This document shows, one piece after another, positions 1-6,018 of a stretch of DNA of 15,537 nucleotides. Each line of letters opens with the position of its first letter. Position 1 is the first letter of the stretch. The stretch lies in NCBI GenBank assembly GCA_903903365.1, contig CAIUYS010000578.1, forward strand, positions 1 through 15,537. Reading direction: 5' to 3'. A model generated the notes under the pieces. It saw nothing but the letters and a program-made list of their open reading frames with translations. It was not told where the DNA came from and made no database searches. The position numbers and the translations under genes were made by a program. Origin of the DNA: an uncultured Methylococcaceae bacterium (GTDB lineage Bacteria; Pseudomonadota; Gammaproteobacteria; Methylococcales; Methylomonadaceae).

Positions 1-1
1 C

Positions 2-346
2 GTTACAGCGCAAATGGCTCTAATTATTGATTATATTGACAGCAACTTAAATCTTGAATTGTCTAAATCAACGATTGCCAAAGTTAGCAAGGGTATTAAT
101 TTTGTAGGTTACCGCACCTGGGCAACCAAGCGATTTATTCGCAGACGCAGTTTGTATAATTTTAAACAAGCCGCAAAGCATTCAAAGATTGATTCTATTG
201 TTTCAATCGTGGGACATGCGCGTAAAACCCACACCTTAAAATATTTATTAAAAACGCTCAAGGAAAAGTACCATGCCGACTATTTACAGCTACCAAAAAT
301 ATACCGATCCAATTATCAGCCGCACTTTGCGCTTGCCCGAGGATGA
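2..346 (+). CDS. Reverse transcriptase, C-terminal part (DGR-type), 5' truncated by window edge
   Basis: The frame is open to the left edge, so the ATG at 14 is probably internal and the polymerase core with its YxDD motif lies upstream. The visible part matches the thumb and C-terminal end of reverse transcriptases of diversity-generating retroelements: a GINFVGYRTW segment followed by a basic stretch (KRFIRRRSLYNFKQAAK), then SIVGHARKTHTLKYLL and a closing LPKIYR. In DGRs this enzyme copies a template repeat with adenine-specific errors and rewrites the variable end of a receptor-binding gene. No template repeat, variable repeat or Avd gene is visible here; in the usual order they would lie upstream. 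The segment is clearly AT-rich compared with the capsid genes, which suggests a cargo module. A retron or abortive-infection RT is the main alternative, since the catalytic domain cannot be inspected. Confidence 0.72.
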   Translation, partial: VTAQMALIIDYIDSNLNLELSKSTIAKVSKGINFVGYRTWATKRFIRRRSLYNFKQAAKHSKIDSIVSIVGHARKTHTLKYLLKTLKEKYHADYLQLPKIYRSNYQPHFALARG

Positions 347-377
347 TAACCATAGGCCGGTGTCAGTATTTACATAG
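273..377 (+). CDS. Small 34-aa ORF overlapping the end of the reverse transcriptase
   Basis: An ATG preceded by AAGGAAAAG at about ribosome-binding distance opens a 34-codon frame, shifted relative to the RT gene, that overlaps its last 74 bases and runs 31 bases past it. The predicted peptide begins MPTIYSYQKYTDP and has no recognised motif, membrane segment or signal peptide. Small accessory ORFs are common beside DGR reverse transcriptases, but I do not recognise this one as Avd or any other known family. It may equally be a chance frame. The only support is the start context and the position. Confidence 0.28.
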   Translation: MPTIYSYQKYTDPIISRTLRLPEDDNHRPVSVFT

Positions 378-415
378 TCTATCGACGGCTTCGACGGTGT
401 CGTTAACTTAGATAA

Positions 416-438
416 GCCCGCTTCATGCGGGTTTTTTA
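416..438 (+). terminator. Rho-independent terminator after the RT region
   Basis: CCCGC, a short TTCAT loop, GCGGG and then a run of six T form a compact intrinsic terminator. It separates the retroelement end from the head genes, so the two are probably separate transcription units or the read-through is controlled. Confidence 0.82.
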
Positions 439-454
439 TTGCCTAAAATCCCAA

Positions 455-478
455 GTGCGGATGATATTCAAAACCTGC
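455..478 (+). repeat. Imperfect direct repeat, copy 1 (upstream of staple gene)
   Basis: A 24-base block starting GTGCGGATGATA recurs at 830-853 with three mismatches. The first 12 bases are identical. The two copies bracket the staple gene 375 bases apart. Confidence 0.5.
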
Positions 479-513
479 CTTATCCTGTCTGCAACATAAC
501 CCACAGGTTCCCC

Positions 514-846
514 ATGAAACTAATCAACATGAAAAAAGAGCAGGACGACAATGGCGATATGACCTATTGCCGCCCTGAAAAATACGGCTATGGCTTGAGT
601 CTCTATCTGGACGAGGATCAATGCGAGTCCTTGGGCATTACCAAAGCCCTGAAAGCCGGTACCCAAGTCACTCTACAAGCTGTTGCCATTGTCACTTCTG
701 CGACTGAGTCTTTGGAGCGTGACGGGGATGACAAAGGGACGGATGTCAGTTTGTCCCTGCAAATCACCGAGCTGGGCTTGACTACAAGCGGCGTCTTAAA
801 GAATGCCGCCAAGCTGCTTTACGGCACAGGTGCGGATGATAATTAA
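514..846 (+). CDS. Capsid-staple-like small head protein
   Basis: The ATG at 514 gives a 110-aa protein starting MKLINMKKEQ. The frame is open further upstream to a TTG at 439, but that codon sits directly on the terminator T-run with no ribosome site. The N-terminal pattern MKLI.MK, then YGYGLSLYLDEDQ, a (KAGTQVTLQAVAIVTSATES) strand-rich middle and a final SLSLQITELGL match small phage proteins annotated as capsid staples, which clamp the outside of the capsid shell in podoviruses. Its place just upstream of the Bbp19-like and scaffold genes fits. The extra acidic C-terminal tail after the conserved ITEL strand (GTGADDN end) looks like a lineage-specific extension. The family assignment is from motif memory, not a search. 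Confidence 0.62.
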   Translation: MKLINMKKEQDDNGDMTYCRPEKYGYGLSLYLDEDQCESLGITKALKAGTQVTLQAVAIVTSATESLERDGDDKGTDVSLSLQITELGLTTSGVLKNAAKLLYGTGADDN

Positions 847-853
847 AACCGGC
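830..853 (+). repeat. Imperfect direct repeat, copy 2 (end of staple gene)
   Basis: This is the second copy of the 24-base block at 455-478. It spans the last codons and the stop of the staple gene, which suggests that the upstream copy is a remnant of a gene end left by rearrangement or insertion of the RT cassette. Confidence 0.5.
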
Positions 854-867
854 GGTACACTTTAGCC

Positions 868-1152
868 ATGGATCATATCAACGAAAAACGCACGCAAAAC
901 GAGCTGAAACGGCAGGTTGACGAACAACAAGCTGAGCAAGATTTTGTCGCGCTTGCAGAAACACCGGAAGGGCGGCGCTTTCTTAAGCGCTTGCTGGCTG
1001 AGTGTAACGTTTATCAATCCACTTTTACCGGTGACGCGCTGAGTTCTGCGCACCGTGAAGGTAAAAGATCTGTTGGCTTATGGGCCTTGGAGCAATTCAA
1101 TACCTGCCCTGATTTATATATTCAATTTTTAACGGAAAAAACCCATGACTGA
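868..1152 (+). CDS. Bbp19-like phage head-region protein
   Basis: This 94-aa protein has a charged helical N-terminus followed by the signature of the Bbp19 family: TPEGRRFLKRLLAECNVY, a STFTG turn, REGKRSVGLWAL and a C-terminal CPDLYIQFL. Bbp19 is a small conserved protein of Bordetella phage BPP-1 and relatives, encoded just upstream of the scaffold and capsid genes. Its exact role is not established to my knowledge. The position here is the expected one. It overlaps the scaffold gene by 8 bases, so the two are probably translationally coupled. Its own ribosome site is weak. Confidence 0.75.
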   Translation: MDHINEKRTQNELKRQVDEQQAEQDFVALAETPEGRRFLKRLLAECNVYQSTFTGDALSSAHREGKRSVGLWALEQFNTCPDLYIQFLTEKTHD

Positions 1153-1711
1153 AACTGTTGTTGAGCCGATTGTTACTGATACGGTTGTTACTGATCCGAC
1201 TGAGGAGATAGTAATCGACGAGGTCATTGATCCTGCGGCTGCTCCAGAACCTGAAGCCACACCGGAGCCGGTGGATATTGAGTACACCGACTTCACCATC
1301 CCGGAAGGCTCTACCCTGAATGGCGAAGTGCTGGAAGATTACAAGGCGGCTGCCAAAGAATGCGGGCTTGATCAAGCTAACGCACAAAAGCTGATTGAGT
1401 TTGGGGCGATTGCACAAGCCAAAGCCCTGGACAAGATGAGCGCTACCTGGTCAGCGGATTCAACCAATGACAAAGAGTTTGGCGGCGACAAGTTAAACGA
1501 GAATCTGGCGATTGCAAGCAAGGCGCGTGACGCTTTTGCCTCGCCTGAGTTGCGGGCATTACTGGAATCATCACGGCTGGGCAACCATCCGGAAATGATT
1601 CGGGTGTTTTACAAAATAGGCAAGGCTATGTCAGAGGACAGTTTAGTTCCTGGTGGTCGTGCTCCCTCATCCACGCAAAGCGCGGCTGAAAAACTTTATG
1701 GTAATCATTAG
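1145..1711 (+). CDS. Capsid assembly scaffolding protein
   Basis: This 188-aa acidic protein has a low-complexity N-terminal third rich in E, P, T, V and D, and then a helical C-terminal part beginning near YTDFTIPEGSTLNG. The C-terminal part carries the pattern of BPP-1/T7-type capsid assembly proteins: EDYKAAAKECGL, a helical stretch ending in an ATW motif, a DKEFGGDKLNENL segment, and NHPEMIRVFYKIGKAMSED. Scaffolds of this kind organise capsid subunits into the procapsid and then leave. The location directly before the major capsid gene is diagnostic. The start overlaps the end of the Bbp19-like gene. Confidence 0.86.
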   Translation: MTETVVEPIVTDTVVTDPTEEIVIDEVIDPAAAPEPEATPEPVDIEYTDFTIPEGSTLNGEVLEDYKAAAKECGLDQANAQKLIEFGAIAQAKALDKMSATWSADSTNDKEFGGDKLNENLAIASKARDAFASPELRALLESSRLGNHPEMIRVFYKIGKAMSEDSLVPGGRAPSSTQSAAEKLYGNH

Positions 1712-1719
1712 GAAAATAG

Positions 1720-2721
1720 ATGGCAACTTTAGCAAGTAACTTTTTAACACTGGCCGACTGGGCCAAGCGCGTCGACCCTGACGGCAATGTGCCGGTAGTG
1801 GCTGAATTGCTGTCACAGTCGAATGAAATTCTGGAAGATGCGCTGTTTTCGGAAGGCAACCTGCCTACCGGTCACCGCGTTATTATCCGCACCGGTTTAC
1901 CGACTGCTTACTGGCGCTCGATCAACCAAGGTGTGCCCACTTCCAAATCAACCACCGCGCAAGTGGATGAGTCGATTGGTATGCTGGAAGCGTATGCCAA
2001 AGTCGATAAAGACTTGGCTTTGCTGAACGGCAATACGGCTGCTTTTAGATTGTCTGAAGATTCAGCTTTCTTGGAAGCGATGAATCAAGCCCAAGCTCAA
2101 GCTTTATTTTATGGCAACCCTGCCACTGATCCGCGTCAATACCTGGGGCTTGCGCCTCGTTTTGGTTCGTTAGGAGCAGGTAACGGTCAAAATATTATTG
2201 ATGCAGGCGGCACGGCTTCCAATAACGCATCTATCTGGTTGACTGTTTGGGGCGAGAACTCGGTATTTTGCACCTTCCCCAAAGGCTCACAAGCCGGTTT
2301 GATCCATAACGATCAAGGCGAGCTGGTGGTTTACGATGCCAACTCCAACCCTTACCAAGCTTTCCAAACGCATTACCAATGGAAGAATGGTTTAGTCGTT
2401 AAAGATTGGCGTTATGTCGTGCGTATTGCCAACATCAACACCGCCAACTTGGTGGCTGAATCAGCGGCAGCGGATATCATCAAATTGATGTCAAGAGCAC
2501 TGGATCGCATCCCCAACATGGCGAACGGCAAACCGGCGTTTTACATGAACCGTACCTTGTTCTCCATGTTGCGTATTCAATCGCTCAATAAATCACAAAA
2601 CGTAGTGAGCATTGACAAGGGCTTGAATCAATTTGGTCAAGCATCCAATTGGCTGGACTTCCTGGGCGCACCTATTCGCCGGGTGGATCAGTTGTTAAAC
2701 ACAGAATCAAGGGTGGTTTAA
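1720..2721 (+). CDS. Major capsid protein (BPP-1 Bbp17-like)
   Basis: This 333-aa protein is the expected main shell subunit, probably of the HK97 fold. The visible family features are an N-terminal MATLASNFLTLADWAKR, then HRVIIRTGLPTAYWRSINQG, KDLALLNGNTAAFRLSED with FLEAMNQ, a FYGNP loop before DPRQYLGLAPRF, and the C-terminal FLGAPIRRVDQLLNTESRVV. This matches the capsid protein of BPP-1-type podoviruses. AGGA at 1710-1713 lies at good distance from the ATG. The cement gene begins two bases after the stop. No protease domain or long propeptide is seen, consistent with a scaffold made as a separate protein. Confidence 0.93.
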   Translation: MATLASNFLTLADWAKRVDPDGNVPVVAELLSQSNEILEDALFSEGNLPTGHRVIIRTGLPTAYWRSINQGVPTSKSTTAQVDESIGMLEAYAKVDKDLALLNGNTAAFRLSEDSAFLEAMNQAQAQALFYGNPATDPRQYLGLAPRFGSLGAGNGQNIIDAGGTASNNASIWLTVWGENSVFCTFPKGSQAGLIHNDQGELVVYDANSNPYQAFQTHYQWKNGLVVKDWRYVVRIANINTANLVAESAAADIIKLMSRALDRIPNMANGKPAFYMNRTLFSMLRIQSLNKSQNVVSIDKGLNQFGQASNWLDFLGAPIRRVDQLLNTESRVV

Positions 2722-2723
2722 TC

Positions 2724-3194
2724 ATGGCTTATGTAGACAATAACTTAGTGGTAGCTGGCGGCGTAACTGCGGCCGGCGTTATCACTTACCAAACACCAGC
2801 AACTACCAGCATCACGCTATCAACCAATGCCATTGATCTGGGTGTTGGTCGTGATTTAGGCGAGGGCAAAGATTTATTTATTCGATCTCAAATAGGCGCT
2901 GCATTTACGGGTTTAACATCACTGGAAATTCAGGCGATTACGGCTGATGACGCAGCGCTGACAACCAACGTGACTATTGTCGGCACAACCGGCCCCATTC
3001 CATTAGCATCCCTAACGGCTGGCGCTCGTTTTGCGGCTGATCTTAATCCGCGCATTGGCTCTAAAGGTCAGCGTTATTTAGGTGCGCGTTTTTCAGTTGT
3101 TGGCACCAGCACCGCTGGTACGGCATTTGTTGATTTTGGCGTGGAAATTCAAGACGGTCAGAAATTCTACCCCAACGGCTTTGCAATTCTTTAA
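2724..3194 (+). CDS. Bbp16-like capsid cement (decoration) protein
   Basis: The ATG at 2724, with AAGGGTGG upstream, gives a 156-aa protein. The frame is open further upstream inside the capsid gene, but that part is a shadow. The N-terminal MAYVDNNLVVAGG, the LGVGRDLGEGKDLFIRSQIG motif, and the C-terminal GQRYLGARFSVVGT and VDFGVEIQDGQKFYPNGF identify the Bbp16 family, the cement protein that binds the outside of the BPP-1 capsid and stabilises it. The predicted structure is largely beta strand, as in that family. Synteny directly after the major capsid gene agrees. Confidence 0.88.
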   Translation: MAYVDNNLVVAGGVTAAGVITYQTPATTSITLSTNAIDLGVGRDLGEGKDLFIRSQIGAAFTGLTSLEIQAITADDAALTTNVTIVGTTGPIPLASLTAGARFAADLNPRIGSKGQRYLGARFSVVGTSTAGTAFVDFGVEIQDGQKFYPNGFAIL

Positions 3195-3203
3195 GGACTG
3201 GTT

Positions 3204-3350
3204 ATGGCGCAATACACTGTATTACAAAAATCATTTATCAATGATGCAATAGTTGAAGAGGGCGCAATCGTCGAGTATGACGGCGAAGCCTCTGATAATC
3301 TGGAATTGATTCCTGAACCGGTAAAAACCAAGAAAGAACCAATAGCCTAA
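3204..3350 (+). CDS. Small conserved phage head protein (48 aa)
   Basis: The 48-codon ORF has AAGGA at 3193-3197, a good ribosome site for the ATG. The peptide has a core of LQKSFINDAIVEEGAIVEYD followed by GEASDNLELI and a lysine-rich tail. Short proteins with this SFIN...G..VEYDG....NLE pattern are common after capsid and cement genes in many phages and usually carry no assigned function. It is probably a small beta-rich virion or accessory protein. It ends 5 bases before a strong terminator and so closes the head module. Confidence 0.66.
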   Translation: MAQYTVLQKSFINDAIVEEGAIVEYDGEASDNLELIPEPVKTKKEPIA

Positions 3351-3355
3351 AAAGC

Positions 3356-3392
3356 AAACCCCCCGGCAACTGGCGAGTCGTCGGGGGGTTTT
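3356..3392 (+). terminator. Strong rho-independent terminator closing the head module
   Basis: A long hairpin of AAACCCCCCGG paired with TCGGGGGGTTT is extended inward by further pairs, with one A-C mismatch and a TGGCGA loop, and runs into TTTT. A diverged copy of the same element lies at 4294-4330. Confidence 0.85.
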
Positions 3393-3424
3393 AATCCAAT
3401 CCTTAAAGCAGAAGGAGAGAACTT

Positions 3425-3562
3425 ATGGAGCAGTATAACGTGTTTATTATCGTGCTCAAAGAAATTTTAACCGGCTGGATTCCTTTGAAAATAGCGCTTC
3501 TATTAGTGGCTATTGTCATTGCCTACCGACTGCCTGAAATCATTACCGCCCTTAAGGATTAG
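3425..3562 (+). CDS. Small one-pass membrane protein, copy A (45 aa)
   Basis: The ATG follows a strong GGAGAG ribosome site. The peptide has a short polar start (MEQYNVFIIVLKE), a hydrophobic helix at about residues 18-33, and a conserved cytoplasm-type ending YRLPEIITA followed by KD. It is a paralogue of the gene at 4363-4503 (30 of 45 residues identical). The pair brackets the holin-like, lipoprotein and tail-anchored genes, so a part in lysis (small holin or antiholin), membrane depolarisation or superinfection exclusion is plausible. No family is recognised and the function is inferred from position only. Confidence 0.68.
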   Translation: MEQYNVFIIVLKEILTGWIPLKIALLLVAIVIAYRLPEIITALKD

Positions 3563-3566
3563 CAAC

Positions 3567-3974
3567 ATGACAGGAACTTACACCAAGGTTACCGATTCCC
3601 TGACCGGTGCCGTCCACTTTATAAGATCCCCTACCGGTCAATCGGTGCTGGCCGGTGTTAGTAACTGGTTAGGCGCTCGATCACAAGAAACTACCACCCA
3701 TATTGGCATGGCTACCGGTGCAGCTTTGGCGCCCTTAATTATCGGCACGATTACTTCAGCCCTGGCCGGTGATATTCCCGGCGCAGTTACTTCGGGCATT
3801 CCGGCACTGATCGGCATCATGGGCGCGTTGTCCGCTATTATCACCCCTACACCCAAAGGCCTTACCGATGCACAGATTAAATCTCATGTTGCTGCTCTTA
3901 GTCATGACGAGCTTATCAGCCTGCTCCAGCAATCCGATACCGGCATTGTGCAATCAGCCGCACACACCGGTTAG
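3567..3974 (+). CDS. Two-helix membrane protein, possible holin
   Basis: The ATG at 3567, four bases after copy A of the membrane peptide, gives 135 residues. The N-terminal part is polar (a TKVTDSLTGAVHFIRSPTG start). Two hydrophobic, glycine- and alanine-rich segments follow at about residues 48-67 and 71-92, separated by GDIPG, and then a hydrophilic helix-forming tail (TDAQIKSHVAALSHDEL). This layout resembles phage holins with two membrane helices, and the next gene is a spanin-type lipoprotein. No endolysin is present nearby, so the holin call is inference. The frame is open further upstream, but those codons belong to the preceding gene region and lack a ribosome site. Confidence 0.58.
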   Translation: MTGTYTKVTDSLTGAVHFIRSPTGQSVLAGVSNWLGARSQETTTHIGMATGAALAPLIIGTITSALAGDIPGAVTSGIPALIGIMGALSAIITPTPKGLTDAQIKSHVAALSHDELISLLQQSDTGIVQSAAHTG

Positions 3975-4062
3975 CCTGGCACAATTGGGCGCCTTGACGG
4001 ATGATCAATTACGGACAATGGCGGTGCTGCAATTGCAACGCCAACGAGACTGCGTGCAATGA
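3868..4062 (+). CDS. Rz1-like lipoprotein (outer-membrane spanin subunit), nested start
   Basis: This 64-aa protein starts inside the holin-like gene in another frame and overlaps it by 107 bases. It has a classic lipoprotein signal: basic start MHRLN, a leucine-rich hydrophobic stretch, and the lipobox LSAC with the lipidated cysteine at residue 19, followed by SS, which favours outer-membrane sorting. The mature part is short, with prolines, a second cysteine (ALCNQPHTP) and a glutamine- and arginine-rich end with a final cysteine. Rz1-type o-spanins of lambdoid phages are short lipoproteins encoded in overlap with another gene. They fuse the outer membrane to the inner one at the last lysis step. 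Unlike lambda Rz1, the host frame here does not look like an i-spanin. The last four bases overlap the next start. Confidence 0.66.
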   Translation: MHRLNLMLLLLVMTSLSACSSNPIPALCNQPHTPVSLAQLGALTDDQLRTMAVLQLQRQRDCVQ

Positions 4063-4286
4063 TTAGTAAAGAAGAGTTAAGAGCCCTGCTTGAGGGGGTT
4101 TTGGAAGAGCGGGAATCCAATGATCACCGCGAGGAACATGAATGGATTCGTGAGCGTATCAAAGTCGAGGAAGCCAGGAAGCGCATGTATCGACAAGTAA
4201 CGCGCACCGCAATTAGCTGGTCAATCCCGTTTCTATTAACCGGGGTAGTCTATTGGTTGCAAACCGGACACTGGCCGCAACCCTAA
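4059..4286 (+). CDS. Small C-tail-anchored membrane protein (75 aa)
   Basis: The ATGA overlap with the lipoprotein gene indicates coupled translation. The first 45 residues are highly charged and probably a continuous helix or coiled coil (EELRALLEGVLEERE, HEWIRERIKVEEARKR). A C-terminal hydrophobic segment (SWSIPFLLTGVVYWL) is followed by a short polar end. Proteins with this H.W/FIR..I..E.AR...R pattern and a terminal membrane helix are frequent in phage lysis regions. It could be a holin partner or antiholin. An i-spanin normally has the reverse layout (N-terminal membrane helix, C-terminal coiled coil), so that role is unlikely. Confidence 0.62.
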   Translation: MISKEELRALLEGVLEERESNDHREEHEWIRERIKVEEARKRMYRQVTRTAISWSIPFLLTGVVYWLQTGHWPQP

Positions 4287-4293
4287 AAAAGCA

Positions 4294-4330
4294 AAACCCC
4301 CGACAGTTTGCCGCTGACGAGGGTTTCTGA
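4294..4330 (+). terminator. Weaker intrinsic terminator, diverged copy of the one at 3356
   Basis: AAACCCCCGAC pairs with GACGAGGGTTT with two internal mismatches; inner pairs extend to a small loop. Only three T follow the stem, so it may leak or act as an attenuator before the tail-fibre genes. Confidence 0.6.
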
Positions 4331-4362
4331 TTCACAACCTTAGCAAAATAAGGATAAGAACC

Positions 4363-4503
4363 TTGGAACAGTATAACGTGTTCATTATCGTACTGAAAGA
4401 ACTATTAGAACCGTGGTCGCCTCTGAAAATAGGCTTTATTTTAGTGCTGGCCATAGCAGTTTATCGCCTGCCAGAGATTATTACCGCTATCCGCTGGTGG
4501 TAA
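4363..4503 (+). CDS. Small one-pass membrane protein, copy B (46 aa, TTG start)
   Basis: The reading frame aligns with copy A from the first codon only if TTG at 4363 is the start, and AGGATAAGAA lies upstream at suitable distance. The copies share the first 13 residues (MEQYNVFIIVLKE), the PLKI segment and YRLPEIITA. The membrane helix itself has diverged (GFILVLAIAV here) and the end is RWW instead of LKD. Divergence inside the helix with conserved flanks suggests that the flanks make specific contacts, possibly with each other or a shared partner. Rare-start translation implies lower expression than copy A, which would suit a regulator-effector pair, but that is speculation. Confidence 0.62.
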   Translation: MEQYNVFIIVLKELLEPWSPLKIGFILVLAIAVYRLPEIITAIRWW

Positions 4504-4505
4504 CC

Positions 4506-4544
4506 ATGACGACCTATTTAATGATAGAAGGATTAGACGTATGA
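4506..4544 (+). CDS. 12-codon upstream ORF coupled to the tail-fibre start
   Basis: The micro-ORF starting MTTYLMIEG ends with a TGA that overlaps the tail-fibre ATG in an ATGA arrangement, and the tail-fibre ribosome site (GAAGGA, 4527-4532) lies inside it. It could act as a coupling leader. It is also short enough to occur by chance. Confidence 0.25.
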   Translation: MTTYLMIEGLDV

Positions 4545-5956
4545 CCATAGCAAGTACACCCAGAAAAGCCGGCCCCTCACAAGGCAACGGTACCAATGCT
4601 GCGTTTCCGTTTACCTTTAAGGTGTTTTTAAGCGCCGAGGTCTTGGTCACCTATCTCAATGCAGTGGGTACTGAGCTGGTATTGACGCTGGGCACTGATT
4701 ACACGGTGACATTGAATGCGGATCAGAATGCTTCACCGGGCGGCAGTGTAACGCTGTTATGGATTCCCGCCACTGGTACCTATATCACGCTGGCTTCACA
4801 AGTCAGCAACACCCAGAATTTATTACTGACTAATTCAGGCGGCTTTTATCCGACTTCGATTAATGACGCGCTGGATCGGGTAGTGATTCAGATACAGCAG
4901 TTAGCCGAGCAGGTATCGCGTGCGGCCAAGGCGCCACTGTCAGGCATTGGTTCATTAATTCCCTCCAGCCTGGTATTTGGTGTCGATGCGACCGGCACGC
5001 CTATATTGTCACAGTTGGCCAGTATTTCATCGACGGCGGTATCGACGTTTATGGGCAGCTTGTTGGGGTTGACGACTCAAGCAAGCGCTCAGGCCGCGCT
5101 TGGTATTGGCGCGTATATACAAAAACAAATCAATACGGCCGTGCTGACCACCGGATCATCAACTGCTTACGTGGCGACTGCATCACCTGCTATTGCAATA
5201 CCCATAGCGAATACGCGGCTTAGGGTAAAGCTCCATGTGGCTGGCGGCGTATCGCCTACGCTAACGGTAGGCTCGGTAACTGCGAACCTGCAACAATACA
5301 ATGCTACTGGCGCATTGGTAGCAGCCACACTGAGTTTAAACCAGTTAACTGACGTGGAGTATAACGGTTCGGTTTGGGTGGTACTTAACCCGCTGCCTTT
5401 AAATTTGGCCTTAAGCCCTGTAATTACAAGCCCTGTAATTGCTGGAAATCCAAGTGGGGTTGGGGTGCTAACACAAATGACACAACAAGTAATATCAACC
5501 CAAACACCTTATATTGATTTCACTGGCATACCATCATGGGTTAAAAAAATCACAATACTGTTTTCAGATATTAGGGTTAATGGAACAGCGGGCGCTATTA
5601 TTCAAATTGGTGCGGGGACTGCTCCAGAAACAACTGGCTATGTGGGTACATTTGTTCGTAATCTTGCTACATCAATAGGTTCTGCGGCCTATGTTGGTGC
5701 TGGTATACCTATCTATCAGAATATGATATTGACACCATCACCATCAATAGGAAATGGAATAGTAGTTTTAACATTGCATAGTAATTCTATGTGGGTTGCA
5801 AATGGAGATTTATCTTGCAATCAAACAACAACAATCGCAGTAAAAACCACTGGAATTAAGACTATAACTGGTTCATTGGGGATTGTTAGAATTACAGCAA
5901 CAAATACTATAACGGACAGTCTTGATATCGGCACAATTAACGTCATGTATGAATAA
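4541..5956 (+). CDS. Tail fibre / receptor-binding protein
   Basis: This 471-aa fibre has three visible parts. Residues 1-165 form the virion-attachment domain of T7 gp17-like and other short-tailed phage fibres (FPFTFKVFLSAEVLVTYLN, TLGTDYTVTLN, FYPTSINDALDRVVIQIQQL). A middle stalk follows, with a triplet SPVITSPVI. The C-terminal part (from about residue 309) has the motif YIDFTGIPSWVKKITILFSD, then IQIGAG...TTGYVGTF and a beta-rich end. That C-terminal module is widespread in phage fibres and probably binds the host receptor. Base composition falls from about 53% GC in the attachment domain to near 32% in parts of the C-terminal domain (single 60-base samples), a sign of domain exchange. 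GAAGGA upstream supports the start. Confidence 0.88.
   Translation: MTIASTPRKAGPSQGNGTNAAFPFTFKVFLSAEVLVTYLNAVGTELVLTLGTDYTVTLNADQNASPGGSVTLLWIPATGTYITLASQVSNTQNLLLTNSGGFYPTSINDALDRVVIQIQQLAEQVSRAAKAPLSGIGSLIPSSLVFGVDATGTPILSQLASISSTAVSTFMGSLLGLTTQASAQAALGIGAYIQKQINTAVLTTGSSTAYVATASPAIAIPIANTRLRVKLHVAGGVSPTLTVGSVTANLQQYNATGALVAATLSLNQLTDVEYNGSVWVVLNPLPLNLALSPVITSPVIAGNPSGVGVLTQMTQQVISTQTPYIDFTGIPSWVKKITILFSDIRVNGTAGAIIQIGAGTAPETTGYVGTFVRNLATSIGSAAYVGAGIPIYQNMILTPSPSIGNGIVVLTLHSNSMWVANGDLSCNQTTTIAVKTTGIKTITGSLGIVRITATNTITDSLDIGTINVMYE
5414..5440 (+). repeat. Short direct repeat at the tail-fibre domain joint
   Basis: AGCCCTGTAATT occurs twice, 15 bases apart, encoding SPVI.SPVI. It sits immediately before the drop in GC content that marks the receptor-binding module. 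Confidence 0.6.
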
Positions 5957-6018
5957 GCATAAAAAAATGACAACCGACCCAAACATCATTACGTTAAAAC
6001 TTTATTGCTTGGTAACCA

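Larger units (their letters stand above)
3346..3562 (+). repeat. Duplicated module copy A: terminator plus one-pass membrane peptide gene
   Basis: This segment (CCTAAAAA leader, terminator hairpin, spacer, membrane peptide gene) recurs in the same order at about 4281-4503. The two peptide genes are 67% identical in protein, and the shared AAAAAGCAAA start shows that the non-coding part was duplicated as well. Confidence 0.72.
4281..4503 (+). repeat. Duplicated module copy B: terminator plus one-pass membrane peptide gene
   Basis: This is the second copy of the segment at 3346-3562, with the same order: CCTAAAAAAGCAAA leader, hairpin, spacer and paralogous peptide gene. Third-position changes dominate in the coding part, which points to an old duplication kept under selection. 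Confidence 0.72.

Noticed and set aside
378..415. DGR template repeat between the RT and the terminator
   Set aside because: The stretch is too short and has no near copy elsewhere in the window.
439..513. Longer staple protein starting with TTG at 439
   Set aside because: The codon lies on the terminator T-run with no ribosome site, and the family pattern begins at MKLINMK (514).
2649..2723. Upstream extension of the cement protein inside the capsid gene
   Set aside because: It fully overlaps capsid codons. The ATG at 2724 has a good ribosome site and matches the Bbp16 N-terminus.
4541..5956. Tail fibre as the DGR variable target
   Set aside because: No template-like repeat of its 3' end is visible in the window, and the C-terminal module is a common non-DGR fibre domain rather than a C-type lectin fold.
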